Translations under genes and position numbers: made by a program | Notes under the pieces: generated by a model | What the model was told of the DNA's origin: nothing | Seen by the model: the letters and a program-made list of their open reading frames with translations, nothing else | The model's database searches: none | In this document: piece after piece, positions 63,671 through 64,000 of the stretch | Numbering within the stretch: the first letter of the stretch is position 1 | Layout of the letters: the number at the start of each line of letters is the position of its first letter | Origin: Flaccisagitta enflata | Taxonomy: Eukaryota > Chaetognatha > Sagittoidea > Aphragmophora | Reading direction: 5' to 3' | Assembly: GCA_965153355.1 (NCBI GenBank) | Contig: OZ231127.1 | Coordinates: 20,584,001-20,648,000 of the forward strand | DNA length: 64,000 nucleotides

Positions 63671-63950
63671 AACACTTTTGACTATTCTTTTCTTCTTTTT
63701 TTTTTTCTCTTCTTCTGATTCCAGATACACGGCTACCAGATTTTAGGTGACCATGTTGTAGTTTGAACAATTCAGTTTCACAAAACTTGATATATATTAA
63801 AAGGAATCTCAGCGTTATGAATGCGTTATGGGGTGTGAACAAAATTTGTATTGCATCTTTGTAAATGCATATCACTGAACTGATCATCGAGATAAAGTGA
63901 ATTTGGCATGTAAACTGCCATATGTCTTCATCAAACGGACTAAAGAGGAA
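63671..63950. other. No recognisable feature
   Basis: A T/C-rich stretch then AT-rich unique sequence; no gene supported. Confidence 0.4.
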
Positions 63951-64000
63951 CAAGGCCGGATACACGGCTAACACCAGTTGCGGAAAGGTGGGCAGGGGCG
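63951..64000 (-). repeat. Type A hairpin repeat entering from the window edge
   Basis: AACAAGGCCGGATACACGGC, TAACACCAGTTGCGG and GTGGGCAGGGGC: the tail of type A in inverse; the rest lies beyond the window. Confidence 0.7.

Overview
The window is nuclear DNA of an animal. GT-AG introns interrupt several coding stretches, one exon matches animal cytochrome b561, and the one large retrotransposon is of the Jockey-like non-LTR type. It is AT-rich, poor in genes and very rich in repeats. Jockey-type ORF1 and the many microsatellites would suit an arthropod such as a crustacean, but that is only a guess; nothing here fixes the species. A run of ten N (41256-41265) shows it is an assembled contig.

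Genes. The best is a complete three-exon gene on the minus strand (46835-48270, 361 aa): a coiled-coil protein with an acidic tail and a basic KKKRK stretch, of no family I recognise. Just beyond its start, on the plus strand, are the last two exons of another gene (48353-48844). Other gene pieces are one cytochrome b561 exon (3178-3284, minus), a two-exon 3' end (28853-29841, plus), a terminal exon (24609-24841, plus), a signal-anchor first exon (38360-38489, plus), and two well-spliced exons of a probable minus-strand gene whose intron is full of tandem repeats and small transposons (58094-58247 and 54795-54928). Weaker candidates lie at 6972-7340, 12781-13095, 18365-18652, 43894-44031 and 51448-51579.

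Mobile elements. A Jockey-like LINE fills 13108-17700 on the minus strand: ORF1 with three zinc knuckles, then an endonuclease and a reverse transcriptase. ORF1 and ORF2 are in the same frame and separated by a single UGA; ORF2 carries one frameshift and its end is lost at a (GTT)n tract. A decayed Tc1/mariner transposase lies at 56340-56675. At least fifteen fold-back or TIR elements (MITEs) are visible, most flanked by TA, several nested inside one another. One hAT-type MITE has an exact 8-bp target duplication (55777-56153).

The most unusual content is two dispersed repeat groups. One ends in a perfect hairpin followed by TAAAA, next to a GTCC/GACC tetranucleotide array; the hairpin sequence differs between families while the layout stays the same. 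The other has inverted arms made of two consecutive small hairpins around a core tandem array that differs from copy to copy. Together with arrays of roughly 8 to 10 bp units (20655-21645, 27838-28495, 35575-35797, 60230-61345), a 370-bp tandem array (49104-50330) and long microsatellites, these account for most of the sequence. Small stretches between listed features hold nothing I could recognise.
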